Origin: Planctomycetota bacterium
Lineage (GTDB): Bacteria > Planctomycetota > Planctomycetia > Gemmatales > Gemmataceae
Direction of reading: 5' to 3'
NCBI GenBank assembly: GCA_021413735.1
Contig: JAIOPV010000229.1
Coordinates: 1-37,497 of the forward strand
DNA length: 37,497 nt
Positions 16,491 through 25,570 of the stretch are shown piece after piece (the stretch's first letter is position 1; each line of letters starts with the position of its first letter). Made by a program: the position numbers and the translations under genes. The notes below the pieces were generated by a model. That model searched no databases. It worked only from the letters and a program-made list of their open reading frames with translations, and was not told where the DNA came from.

Positions 16491-16862
16491 GTGGAAGCTC
16501 ACGAAAAAATTAACGAGGTCTTTCAGGAAATTGGAGTGCTGCTCGTTGAACTGGTCAACAGCCGAATGAAACAGAAGACATGGAAATCTGCGTATATTGA
16601 CCAGCGATTTCCGACAGAAGGTGGCCCAAGCGGTCTCAGTAAATGCCGTGTCGTTCTCCCAAATAACAAACTCGTGAGTGATATTTACAATCCGAGAGGT
16701 TATGACTCACTGATGCTAAAAGCATTTGAAATTCGGACCACCGAATTTCAGGCCAAAGACTGGTGGTATGGATTTTTACTCACCGTTTATCCTGATCGAC
16801 GATGTGAAGTAAAGTTCTTTTATAGTCCAGATTATATCAGCGAGTTCGACATGGATACCTAA
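16491..16862 (+). CDS. Small protein, possibly YezG/DUF600-like immunity protein
   Basis: A 123-residue soluble protein. I prefer the GTG at 16491 because AAGGAG at 16480-16485 stands five bases ahead; an ATG at 16467 and a TTG at 16461 are in frame but lack such a site. The sequence has an N-terminal helix (EAHEKINEVFQEIGVLL), then beta-rich segments with the aromatic KDWWYGFLLTVYPD and CEVKFFYSPDYI. The general plan recalls YezG/DUF600-type immunity proteins of polymorphic toxin systems, but I cannot confirm that relation. No toxin gene is adjacent. The gene is visibly richer in A+T than all its neighbours, which suggests recent acquisition. It could equally be an unrelated orphan. Confidence 0.6.
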   Translation: MEAHEKINEVFQEIGVLLVELVNSRMKQKTWKSAYIDQRFPTEGGPSGLSKCRVVLPNNKLVSDIYNPRGYDSLMLKAFEIRTTEFQAKDWWYGFLLTVYPDRRCEVKFFYSPDYISEFDMDT

Positions 16863-16976
16863 TCTCGCTGATGCGAAGTGGATGGGTGCGAGTATTGAAT
16901 GTCCCTCAAGCAGGAAAGAGCAATGCTCCGTCGATCGCTTACGCCGCCCCGCTCGCTCAAATCCAACGAGTTCACC

Positions 16977-18644
16977 ATGCGAAATGCGATTCTCCTTGCC
17001 TCTCTCGTCACGCTTGCGGCCTGCATTCCCGTGATCTCGGCTGCGGAGCCGAAATACGACCTCGTCATTCGCAACGGCCGTATTGTCGATGGCACCGGCA
17101 ACCCGTGGTTCGTCGGCGATGTCGCGATCACCGGCAACAAGATCGTTGCGGTTGGTCGCGTTCCCGCTGGCGAAGCGAAACGCACCATCGACGCCAAGGG
17201 GCTTGTCGTCGCGCCGGGGTTCATCGACATGCACTCGCATTCCGACGAGTTGCTGCTCGAAGACGGCCACGCACAGAGCAAGATTCGCCAGGGCGTGACG
17301 ACCGAAGTTCTCGGCGAAGGTCGCTCGGCAGCGCCGTTCAAGGGAAAGGTGCCAGCACGCAAGCTCAAGGCACGCGGCAAGGAATTCACCTGGGAAACCG
17401 TCGGCGGGTATCTCGACACGATCGACAAGACCGGCGTCAGCGTGAACGTCGCGACCTACGCGGGCCTCGACAACATCTGGGAAGCCGTGATGGGCACGTC
17501 ATACGCAAGGCCCACGCCGAAGCAGTTCGACGAGATGAAAGTGCTGCTCGATGAAGCGATGAAAGACGGCGCGTTCGGGATGTCGAGCTTGTTGGCGATG
17601 CCGCCGGGGTCGCTCGCCACGACCGACGACATCGCGGAGCTGTGTAGCGTCGTGAAGAAACACGGCGGCATCTTCTCGACGCACACCCGCAACGAAGGGC
17701 TTGGCGTGTTCGACTCCGTGAAGGAAGCCATCGCCGTTGGCGAGAAGGCTGGCGTGCCGGTGGACATCATTCACATCAAGATTGCCGACGAGAAGAACTG
17801 GGGGAAGATGGCGGAAGTGGTCGCGCTCATCGAAGCGGCTCGCAAACGCGGCGTGAACGTGCAGGCCAACATCTATCCGTACACACGCGGCAACAACAAC
17901 CTCGCGAGCATCATTCCACCGTGGGCCCACGAAGGCGGCAAAGCGAAGTTCCTCGAACGGCTCAAGAGTGCCGACGATCGCATGAAGATGAAGAAGGACA
18001 TCAAGGAGGGAATTGCGGGTTGGTACAACCATTACACCGCCGTCGGTGGCGACTGGTCGCGAATGCTCATCAGCGGTCGCGGGCAGTTCGAGGGACTGAC
18101 GATGGATCGCGTCATCGCCGTGAAATCCAAGGGAAAGACGCCACAACCCGATGCTCTGGATATTCTCTTCGATCTGCTGATTGAAGAAGAATGTTCGGTG
18201 CCGACGGTGTTCGCACATCACGACGAAAAGGACATGAACCTCGCGCTGCAACAGCCGTGGTGTTCGGTCGGCTCCGACGGCTCAGCGTACTCCACGGAGG
18301 GCGAGCTGCGACGCGGTAATCCGCACCCCCGAAACTTCGGCACGTTCCCGCGAGTGCTCGGCGTCTACGTTCGCGAAAAGGGCGTGCTGAAACTCGAAGA
18401 CGCGATCCGCAAGATGACATCCCTGAACGCCGCGAAGATCGGCATTCGTGATCGCGGATTGTTGCAGCCGGGAGCCTTCGCCGACGTGACGATCTTCGAC
18501 CCTGAAACCGTGATCGACAAATCGACGTACACCGCACCGTTCGCGTACAACGCCGGCATCGAGTACGTCATCGTGAACGGTCAGATGGTTCTCGAACGCG
18601 GGAAGCACACCGACGCAATGCCCGGTCGAGCGCTGCGTCGGTAG
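16977..18644 (+). CDS. N-acyl-D-amino-acid deacylase-like amidohydrolase, exported
   Basis: A 555-residue metal-dependent amidohydrolase. The leader MRNAILLASLVTLAAC carries a possible lipobox (LAAC), though a later cleavage near SAA is also possible. After the beta-sandwich start (DLVIRNGRIVDGTG) comes the metal motif H86-S-H88-S-D90. Later metal-site candidates are the His in FSTHTRNEG, the His in DIIHIKIADEKNWGK, and the Asp in VGSDGSAYS. The HPRNFGTFPRVLGVYVRE segment is diagnostic for the D-aminoacylase/N-acyl-D-amino-acid deacylase group. The loop that carries the ligand Cys in classical D-aminoacylases (GNCGFS) reads GEGRSAAP here, so the Cys is absent. Expected reaction: hydrolysis of an N-acylated D-amino acid or a related amide; the exact substrate is uncertain. 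Confidence 0.9.
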   Translation: MRNAILLASLVTLAACIPVISAAEPKYDLVIRNGRIVDGTGNPWFVGDVAITGNKIVAVGRVPAGEAKRTIDAKGLVVAPGFIDMHSHSDELLLEDGHAQSKIRQGVTTEVLGEGRSAAPFKGKVPARKLKARGKEFTWETVGGYLDTIDKTGVSVNVATYAGLDNIWEAVMGTSYARPTPKQFDEMKVLLDEAMKDGAFGMSSLLAMPPGSLATTDDIAELCSVVKKHGGIFSTHTRNEGLGVFDSVKEAIAVGEKAGVPVDIIHIKIADEKNWGKMAEVVALIEAARKRGVNVQANIYPYTRGNNNLASIIPPWAHEGGKAKFLERLKSADDRMKMKKDIKEGIAGWYNHYTAVGGDWSRMLISGRGQFEGLTMDRVIAVKSKGKTPQPDALDILFDLLIEEECSVPTVFAHHDEKDMNLALQQPWCSVGSDGSAYSTEGELRRGNPHPRNFGTFPRVLGVYVREKGVLKLEDAIRKMTSLNAAKIGIRDRGLLQPGAFADVTIFDPETVIDKSTYTAPFAYNAGIEYVIVNGQMVLERGKHTDAMPGRALRR

Positions 18645-18667
18645 GGCTGGAGGCCGTCCTCTTATTC

Positions 18668-21600
18668 TCATCGTTGCGGCGGCGCAACGTCGCGGATCAC
18701 GGCTCCGCGATCTTCACTCAGCACGAGGATCGCGAAACGCTCGATCGCCTGACGTTCCGGGGTGTTCACCGAGGAGTAGTCGAAGCGGCCACGCAGGTCA
18801 GTGTAACCGTCCTTGTGGAACTTCACCGAACCGTCCGCCAACTTCGCGTAGACCTTCACGTAGACCTTCGCGACTGACTTCGCACCAGCCGTCTCGGTAA
18901 CCTGAAGTTGCCCGTAGTTCTCAGACATATTCACGGTCATCGTGCTCGCGAGGTGCGGCACCGAACGAGTCTTGCCGCCAGCCGTCACTTCAACCAACAC
19001 GTTGCGACCCTGGAACTCGGCCGGCAACGGGAACACGTGCTTGGTGCGTGCGGCGGGCAGCTTCACGAGATTCGTCGCGTTCGGCTTGATGGTCGCAAAC
19101 TGACCGCCGGCTCGCTGCACGAACGGGCTCGTGCTGAACAGCAGTTCGACATCCATCAGGTAGTAGTTCACGCGAACCGTGTCGATGTTCTGATACGTCA
19201 GGTTGACGCCTTCCGCGTTCACGACCAGTTCGACATTCGGTTCGGTCGCCGCAAGGCCGCCCTGGTTCTGGTTGCGGTCGTCCTTGTCGATGACCTTGCC
19301 GCCCTTGCCCTCGATCTCGTCGATCTGAGCAATCACGCCCGCGAACGCATTCCGCCAGCGATCCACTGGGTGGAACTGATACGCGGTTGCGATGGCACGG
19401 GCCTTCTTGGGCTCGTCCTTGAACATCTCCAGATACGCGGCACAGTAGTCGTACTGCATGCGGGTCGCGATCTTGTCCACGTTCACACGGCCAAACGTCT
19501 CGACCGCTTCCTCAATGCGATCCTGTAAGAGCAGATAGTAAACCGTTCCCAGCAGTGCTGTGTCGTCGAGTTCCTTCGAGTACGTCAGCGTCTTCATGAA
19601 GCTGTGGTACTGGTGCAACACTGCATCATTCACGATCTGCCGGCGGTTGCCGAGCGAATGAGCGCGAGCATTCACCAACGGCTTGTATTCCAGGTGTTCG
19701 TACTGACCACGAGCCACCGGATCGACCGTCAGCAACGGCGAGTCGATCGGTCCGCCGCACTCGGCGACGAGGCCGTCCGCGTGCAGCAAGAACTGGCGAG
19801 CGGTCGGCACATCGCCGTGGAAAAGCCCATAGCTCCACAGCGTCGAATGATACATATGGCGCTCGGTCAGCAGCCGTGTGACCGCCTCGAAGAACGGGCG
19901 ATCCTTCATGCGGAACGCGATCATTTCGAGATCCAACGCCTGCACGTTCTCGCGGTTCAGGAACGCCAGCACGGCACCAACGGTGCCGTGCTGCGAGACG
20001 TAAGACCACGACGTCGTATCGGTCTTTGCCGGTTTCGCCACGACATTGAAAGTCATCGCCGGCGCGGCCGTCACGAACTGTTCGTTCTTGGCGATGTGAA
20101 CCGGGAACTGCGGGAACTTGCCCGCCTTCGGGAAGTAGAAGAAGTAGTCGATCGTCTGCGTGTGATACGGCTCCAGATTCAGCGGGATGCTCTTGGTGAA
20201 CTGCCCGTTCTGCACCGCGATGGCCCCGAGCGGCAGTTGCACCAACATCGTCAACTTCTGGCGCGATGAAGTCGGGTTCGTGACGACCACCTGACAGCCG
20301 TAAACGGTCTGGATCACGAACTCGTCCGTGATGAACTTGTCGGTTTGCTCGTTGCCGTCCTCGGCGTCGCCAGGCCGAAAGCCAACTCGATGCATTGCCA
20401 CCTGATCGCGAAAGCGGTCGCCGTGCCGGTAGAAGTTCTGACTGAGCAGAACCGGAATTTGACCGCCGTTGCCGCCTGCGGGGCGCACTTCCTCGTGGAA
20501 CGCTATTAACTGGTCGGCGGCGCTCACGGTCATCTTGCCGGCGTCGAACTTCACATCGTGCTTGCCCGCCTCGAACGGCAAATCGAGCACGGACAGCGCG
20601 AACATCATCTCCGTGAAATTGCGGCTGGCGTCGGCGAGATGTCGCGACAAGAACGGCGACTTGCCATCGTGCTGGGCGAAGTCTCGCCAGAACTCCGCGA
20701 CCGGCACGAGGTCGGCGGTCTGCTGCTGGATGCGGAGCTTGTAGTAGTTGTTCTCGGCCCATTCCTGCGTCGGGTCGATCTTGCGATAGAGCTGACGCAC
20801 GTCTCGGCGGTGCTCATGGCCACTCGAGAAGTACAGTTCGACATCCGCCGGGGTATCTTTGGCTTTGATGCCGGAATGCCGCTGGAACGTCGTGGTTTTG
20901 CTTCGCGGCTCCCCAGGCGCAAGACCAAAGCCGGTGATCGCAGGTCCGTTCACGCCTCCCATTCCGCTGCCGGAAGCCGATTGTCCCATTGCAGGCAGAT
21001 CGGAAGCGGGTGCCTTCGGATCTACCTGTGTGAGTGCTGGCTTTGGCTCCGGCAGGTTCAGTTCCTTGGTGTCCTGTTTGAGTTTGTCGATCCTGTCAGC
21101 TAATAGGTCGTTGCTCTCCAAGATGCTGGAATCCAAACCTACATCGAAGTTGAACAGCTCCTTGTCGAGGTTGCGGGGAATCACTCGCAGCATGTCGTCG
21201 AGATGGCGAGCGGTCTTCGTCGATTCACCGGTGATGCGGCTCGCCAGCAACACACGCTCGACCGTGTTCAAGCGGCCGTGCATCCACGGTTTCATGAACT
21301 CGCTCAGATCGTTGCCGATCAGGTAATGATCGAGGAACGTCTTGTCTTTCTTGTTCTTCAGGTACGGCTTGATGAACTCCGTGAAGAACGCCGGGTCTTT
21401 GCGCGACAGGAAGAAACTCAACTCGTGGCAAGCGTGCTGCGAGTACAGCACTCGCTTCTCCTCGGGCTTCAGTTTCGGCCAGTTCAGGATGAACGCAAAC
21501 TCGGTGAGCGTCGGGTTCTTCGAGAGGGTCGAATAGAAGCCGTGGACCTTTGCGAGACTGTCGTACATCTGGAAGCGACTGCCCACGACATCCGCGACAA

Positions 21601-24600
21601 CGAACGCCTCGCCCTTTGGAATCACGGTCACGAGCTTTTGCTGCGTGAAGTGCTTCGCGGGGTCGAGGCCGTGCTTCAACCGCAGGTCCGCAAACGCGGC
21701 CGGCTTTTCGGTGAGCGTCACGCTGCGGGCCGTTGTGCCGCATGGGTCCACGGCGACAACGTGAATCATCGCGTGCGGCCCGACATCCTTCGCGGTCAAC
21801 TTGATGACGCCATCCTTATCGGGGACGACGTTCAGAATCACGGCAGACGCATCGGCCAGGAAATCGAGGTTGGGCGAGATGTCAATCACCATCCCAGAGT
21901 TGTCTTTCTCGATTATACCCGTGACCGGCGGCACTTTCGGGAGTGGCTCCGGCGTGAGAATCGCAGCGCCCTTGGAGAACTCTCCACCCTGCTTGGCGAG
22001 TTGCTCGCCGGTCTCAGTTGAGCGAATGGCCCATGGGTTCAGCAGTAACGCCGGCCGTTCCAGCATGTTGCCGGGGTACTTCTTTTGGCCCTTGCGGTCG
22101 AGAACATAGCGGTACTCGTCGCCGATGTTGCGGCCCGTCAGGTACACCGACTCCGCGTGACCGGGAACGACTCCACCAAGCTCCGCATCACGAACGCGGC
22201 TCAAGTTGCCGAACGCATCGAACGCCGGCTGATACCGCGTTGCGAAGATGTGAACGCGCGCGAACTTCGAGTGATCTCGCAGCCGAATCGTAAGCCCGTC
22301 GGCGTCGGTCGCGATCGACTGAATGGTGACCGGCTTGAGGCCCGGCAACTGCATGTCGCGATTGCTGCCGAGGATATGCCCGGCTTGCACGACACCGGCC
22401 ACGACGCGAACGCGAATCCGCTCGTTGGATTGCTTCAGGTGCAGGTCGTAGTCGCCGGCCGCGAGTCCCCGTAGCTCGATCTGACCGTTCGCGATGGCGA
22501 TGGAGTCGAACTTGTCGGCGCGAATGTTGGACTCCCGCACCTCGAACAACGCCAGCTCTTCGCGGCTCGGTTTGCCTGCCGTGCCCACATACGGAAGCGC
22601 GATCAGTTCGCCCGCCTTCGCGTGCAAAGTCTGTCGGTATGTGTGGGCATCGGTTGAGAGCGTCCAGGTGTGGGGGATGAGTGCCGGCCCAGAAGCGTTC
22701 ACGCTGACGATGTCGGTCAGCGGCCCGAGATTGATGCGACCCAGGGCATCGGTCTTGAGAATGACCTGAACCGGCGTTCGGAACAAGCGATGCTTGATGC
22801 TCAGCGTGATCGGCCGATCGGCCTTGAGTTCACCCATGAGGCCGAGCAACTCGACGACGTAATTCTGCCCGAACCGCGCGAAGTGCAGATCCTCAATCTT
22901 GTCTGTCCTGTCGATGCCGTTGAGGTTGAACGCCTTCGATTCGACGAGACCGATCGTCTTGCCGTTGCTCACGTTCTTCACCTTCGCGGTGAGCGTGATA
23001 TCCAGGGCTTTCAGTCGAGCAGGAACGCGAACTTCGTGAATCGCTTCGCGGTCCTCGAACAACTTGAAGTCGGGCACATCGGTCGATGACGGGATGTTGT
23101 TGTTGTCGATGCTCGTGACCCGCAATCGCACGTCTTCGAGTAGCTTCAGTGACACTGGACTGTCATTCAGGAAGAGCCCCGCCCGCACCATGATCGGAGC
23201 GACCCGCTGCGAGAGCAGGCTTTCGCGGTCGATGTGGATGCCCGCCGTGAGCCGATACGCTTCGGGCTTGTGTTCGATGAAGTCGAGGCTTGCGAACTCG
23301 CCCCGCGAGATGACGATTGGCCGCCGTCCTGGCTCGGCCGTGAACGGCACCGTGATCGTGCCTTCTTTGTCCGAGACATACTCCACTCCAGCGAGCCACA
23401 CCGTCGCATCGGTCACGAGTTGGTGCTTCTCGTCCACGATGCGGAGATTGTGACCGGCAACGCCCGTGCTCACAAGCGGACGCAGATGCCCCTTACGAAT
23501 CAAGGCGCGGCTGCTCTTGCCGCTGCCGATGAGGTCGATGACGTAAACGCCCGGCTTGTTCAGTTCCGGGAACGCAATCTTCCGGTCCTGCCGGCGTAAC
23601 GGTGAGTCGTCGTACTTGATGATGCGCTGGCTGTTCGCGACGAGGCCATCGAGATTGACGTCGGTATCCACTTCCTGGAGGCGAGTGCGGTAGACCGTCT
23701 TTGTGTTGATCTCGAACACCTTCACGATCAGGTTCTGCACGTTCTTCACATGCAGATCGAGAGCCACGGCTTCGTCCGCGGCGAACTCGGTCTTATTGGT
23801 GAACGCGAAGTCGATGTCGATGCGATCCTTCAGCGAGCGGAACGTCTCGGGCGGCAGTTTCGAGGCCCACGCCTCGGGGTCGCCAATGCCGAGTTCGATC
23901 TTCGTCTCGGCAAACAGGTGATTCAGCCAGACGTCGTCGATGAACGGCTCGTACTCTTTGGTGCTGGTCTTGTCGTCGGCGAAGAATTGCTTGAGGTAAC
24001 TGCGAACGAGCGTTTCGTCGTTGCCGACCGGCGGCAGCAGCGTGAACCCGAGATAGTCGGCGTTCAGATTGGCGGGATGCACGCGCGACGATTCGCGTTC
24101 GTTCAACGCCTTGCACATATAGCCCTGCTGGCGCGGCAACGCGATGTACGCCAGGAACCGTGTCTTGTCGTAGACGCCGTTGGCTCTGTCGAACGCGAGG
24201 CGATGAAACGCGACGTGTGCCTTGAGCGAATTGTGGACGACGTCGAGGCGATCCACAAACTTCTGAAGGCGTTCGAGGTACGCGAGTGTCGCCTTGCTAT
24301 CGCGCTTCCAATTCTCGTCGGCACCCGGCTGGAGCTTCGTGAGGTAAGTGGTGACGAACACGCTCTGATTCAAAAGGACCGGGTGCAACTTGAGGAGGTC
24401 ATCGAGTTGGGCGAGTGTCATCTGCTTGTGGATCGGCAGATATCCGAACTCGCCGGCATGCTCCGAAGTGAGGTCGGCTATCACCATCTTCGGCAGACCA
24501 ACCGCATCAGGCCGCGTGAGTCGCTGAAGCAGATTACGACGTTTCTGCCAGCCGAGGTCATCGTTCGCCGCGAGCCAGTTGAGAGCGATATCCTCGAAGT

Positions 24601-25084
24601 TGTCGAGGTTGCTTTGAACGAGCGACTGCGTTCGTAGTGTGTCGCGAGCGATGAGTTTCTGGTCGAGCGTGACCGGGAGATTCACGGCCGCATCGACCGT
24701 TTCCTTCTGGTGGTCGAACTGGAGTCCGAGGCGTTCCCGTAGATACGCGAGCGTCATTTCGGGATTCTTCTCGTATGTGAGAAGCATGCGCCTGGTTTGA
24801 ATCTCGGTGAGGCGTGCCGATTGACCGTGCCGTTCGTGCCAGGGGCCGGTGAGGACGTCGATCTTCTCGAACTGGCTGGTGTTCAGGTAGTGCAAGCAGT
24901 GGAAGTAGTAATAATCCTCGGTGCCGGGAATGAGCTGCTTGAGGGCTGCGGCACGGTCCTTCGCGAGTGCGAAATCTTCGACGAAGTTGATATCCCCGGC
25001 TCGCGTCATTGTGGGGGTAGTCAGGAGAGCGATTCCCAGCGTGGCGAGGAAAACTCCCGGCATCCAGGCAATAATCCGACGCAT
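18668..25084 (-). CDS. Giant secreted macroglobulin-like protein (about 2,138 residues)
   Basis: The ATG at 25082-25084 gives a signal-anchor-like leader (MRRIIAWMPGVFLATLGIAL). The first 400 or so residues are helical. From about 420, beta-sandwich domains follow (FAFTNKTEFAADEAVALDLH; GVYVIDLIGSGKSSRALIRK; VTDATVWLAGVEYVSDKEGT) that resemble MG-type domains of alpha-2-macroglobulins. A Gly/Ser-rich linker lies at about 1361-1395. Then come more beta domains and a helical stretch. The C-terminus ends with a YVKVYAKLADG and FHKDGYTDLRGRFDYSS module. I find no CGEQ thioester motif. A periplasmic or surface defence, structural or protease-trapping role is possible but unproven. It runs in convergent orientation to the amidohydrolase with only 23 bp between stops. 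The frame is open to 25228, but the leader decides this start. Confidence 0.85.
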   Translation of the reverse strand: MRRIIAWMPGVFLATLGIALLTTPTMTRAGDINFVEDFALAKDRAAALKQLIPGTEDYYYFHCLHYLNTSQFEKIDVLTGPWHERHGQSARLTEIQTRRMLLTYEKNPEMTLAYLRERLGLQFDHQKETVDAAVNLPVTLDQKLIARDTLRTQSLVQSNLDNFEDIALNWLAANDDLGWQKRRNLLQRLTRPDAVGLPKMVIADLTSEHAGEFGYLPIHKQMTLAQLDDLLKLHPVLLNQSVFVTTYLTKLQPGADENWKRDSKATLAYLERLQKFVDRLDVVHNSLKAHVAFHRLAFDRANGVYDKTRFLAYIALPRQQGYMCKALNERESSRVHPANLNADYLGFTLLPPVGNDETLVRSYLKQFFADDKTSTKEYEPFIDDVWLNHLFAETKIELGIGDPEAWASKLPPETFRSLKDRIDIDFAFTNKTEFAADEAVALDLHVKNVQNLIVKVFEINTKTVYRTRLQEVDTDVNLDGLVANSQRIIKYDDSPLRRQDRKIAFPELNKPGVYVIDLIGSGKSSRALIRKGHLRPLVSTGVAGHNLRIVDEKHQLVTDATVWLAGVEYVSDKEGTITVPFTAEPGRRPIVISRGEFASLDFIEHKPEAYRLTAGIHIDRESLLSQRVAPIMVRAGLFLNDSPVSLKLLEDVRLRVTSIDNNNIPSSTDVPDFKLFEDREAIHEVRVPARLKALDITLTAKVKNVSNGKTIGLVESKAFNLNGIDRTDKIEDLHFARFGQNYVVELLGLMGELKADRPITLSIKHRLFRTPVQVILKTDALGRINLGPLTDIVSVNASGPALIPHTWTLSTDAHTYRQTLHAKAGELIALPYVGTAGKPSREELALFEVRESNIRADKFDSIAIANGQIELRGLAAGDYDLHLKQSNERIRVRVVAGVVQAGHILGSNRDMQLPGLKPVTIQSIATDADGLTIRLRDHSKFARVHIFATRYQPAFDAFGNLSRVRDAELGGVVPGHAESVYLTGRNIGDEYRYVLDRKGQKKYPGNMLERPALLLNPWAIRSTETGEQLAKQGGEFSKGAAILTPEPLPKVPPVTGIIEKDNSGMVIDISPNLDFLADASAVILNVVPDKDGVIKLTAKDVGPHAMIHVVAVDPCGTTARSVTLTEKPAAFADLRLKHGLDPAKHFTQQKLVTVIPKGEAFVVADVVGSRFQMYDSLAKVHGFYSTLSKNPTLTEFAFILNWPKLKPEEKRVLYSQHACHELSFFLSRKDPAFFTEFIKPYLKNKKDKTFLDHYLIGNDLSEFMKPWMHGRLNTVERVLLASRITGESTKTARHLDDMLRVIPRNLDKELFNFDVGLDSSILESNDLLADRIDKLKQDTKELNLPEPKPALTQVDPKAPASDLPAMGQSASGSGMGGVNGPAITGFGLAPGEPRSKTTTFQRHSGIKAKDTPADVELYFSSGHEHRRDVRQLYRKIDPTQEWAENNYYKLRIQQQTADLVPVAEFWRDFAQHDGKSPFLSRHLADASRNFTEMMFALSVLDLPFEAGKHDVKFDAGKMTVSAADQLIAFHEEVRPAGGNGGQIPVLLSQNFYRHGDRFRDQVAMHRVGFRPGDAEDGNEQTDKFITDEFVIQTVYGCQVVVTNPTSSRQKLTMLVQLPLGAIAVQNGQFTKSIPLNLEPYHTQTIDYFFYFPKAGKFPQFPVHIAKNEQFVTAAPAMTFNVVAKPAKTDTTSWSYVSQHGTVGAVLAFLNRENVQALDLEMIAFRMKDRPFFEAVTRLLTERHMYHSTLWSYGLFHGDVPTARQFLLHADGLVAECGGPIDSPLLTVDPVARGQYEHLEYKPLVNARAHSLGNRRQIVNDAVLHQYHSFMKTLTYSKELDDTALLGTVYYLLLQDRIEEAVETFGRVNVDKIATRMQYDYCAAYLEMFKDEPKKARAIATAYQFHPVDRWRNAFAGVIAQIDEIEGKGGKVIDKDDRNQNQGGLAATEPNVELVVNAEGVNLTYQNIDTVRVNYYLMDVELLFSTSPFVQRAGGQFATIKPNATNLVKLPAARTKHVFPLPAEFQGRNVLVEVTAGGKTRSVPHLASTMTVNMSENYGQLQVTETAGAKSVAKVYVKVYAKLADGSVKFHKDGYTDLRGRFDYSSVNTPERQAIERFAILVLSEDRGAVIRDVAPPQR

Positions 25085-25269
25085 TTTGAAGCCCTCGGAA
25101 GAGGTTCGACGGTCCTGAGGAATCGTGCTGGTTGGGGCGTTCGGAAGTAAAGACGTCATCTGCGCCGTGACGGCACATTCGGAGTCTACCAAGTTTGACC
25201 GTGGGCTGAATGGAAATGCCGCACTCACCGTTACAGGGGTGGCGGGATGTCGGATCGTGTCAAAGATAT

Positions 25270-25465
25270 GAGGGAAGGCATTTCCCCCTCACCCGCGACT
25301 CGAAGACTCGTCGCGACCTCTCCCCGAAATCGGGGGAGAGGTGGGTCTCAAGGGTCTTCTTTTCAAGGCCATTGGGGTGAGTTGAAGAGAATTGCAATCA
25401 CCCCACCTCTCCCCCGATTTCGGGGGGAGAGGTCGGCGAGGCTTTGCGAGCCGGGTGGGGGGAGT
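25270..25465. repeat. Imperfect large inverted repeat with CCCCTCACCCGCGAC and CCTCTCCCC stems
   Basis: The 486-bp gap between the giant gene and the RNase Z-like gene contains no plausible gene. It holds a compound repeat: TTCCCCCTCACCCGCGAC near 25279, then a stem CCTCTCCCCGAAATCGGGGGAGAGG. After a roughly 50-base spacer there is a second, oppositely oriented set: CCTCTCCCCCGATTTCGGGGGGAGAGG, then a degenerate partner ending GGGTGGGGGGAG. Each half thus folds on itself, and the halves are also imperfect complements of each other. The first arm matches the hairpin at 11733-11778. Confidence 0.8.
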
Positions 25466-25570
25466 TTTCTTTCTCCAACACCGAGACGATGCCCCCTCAT
25501 TTCGCAGAGCATCGTGTTCGGGTCGATACCGAGTGCCCGGTCGATAATCGCTGGCAGGTAGGCGGGGGCT

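Noticed and set aside
23750-24637. Long open frames antisense to the giant gene
   Set aside because: Composition is that of shadow translation (Arg/Val/Glu-rich), without motifs.
18668-25084. Classical alpha-2-macroglobulin with thioester
   Set aside because: No CGEQ or close variant is found anywhere in the protein, and no penicillin-binding protein 1C gene is adjacent.
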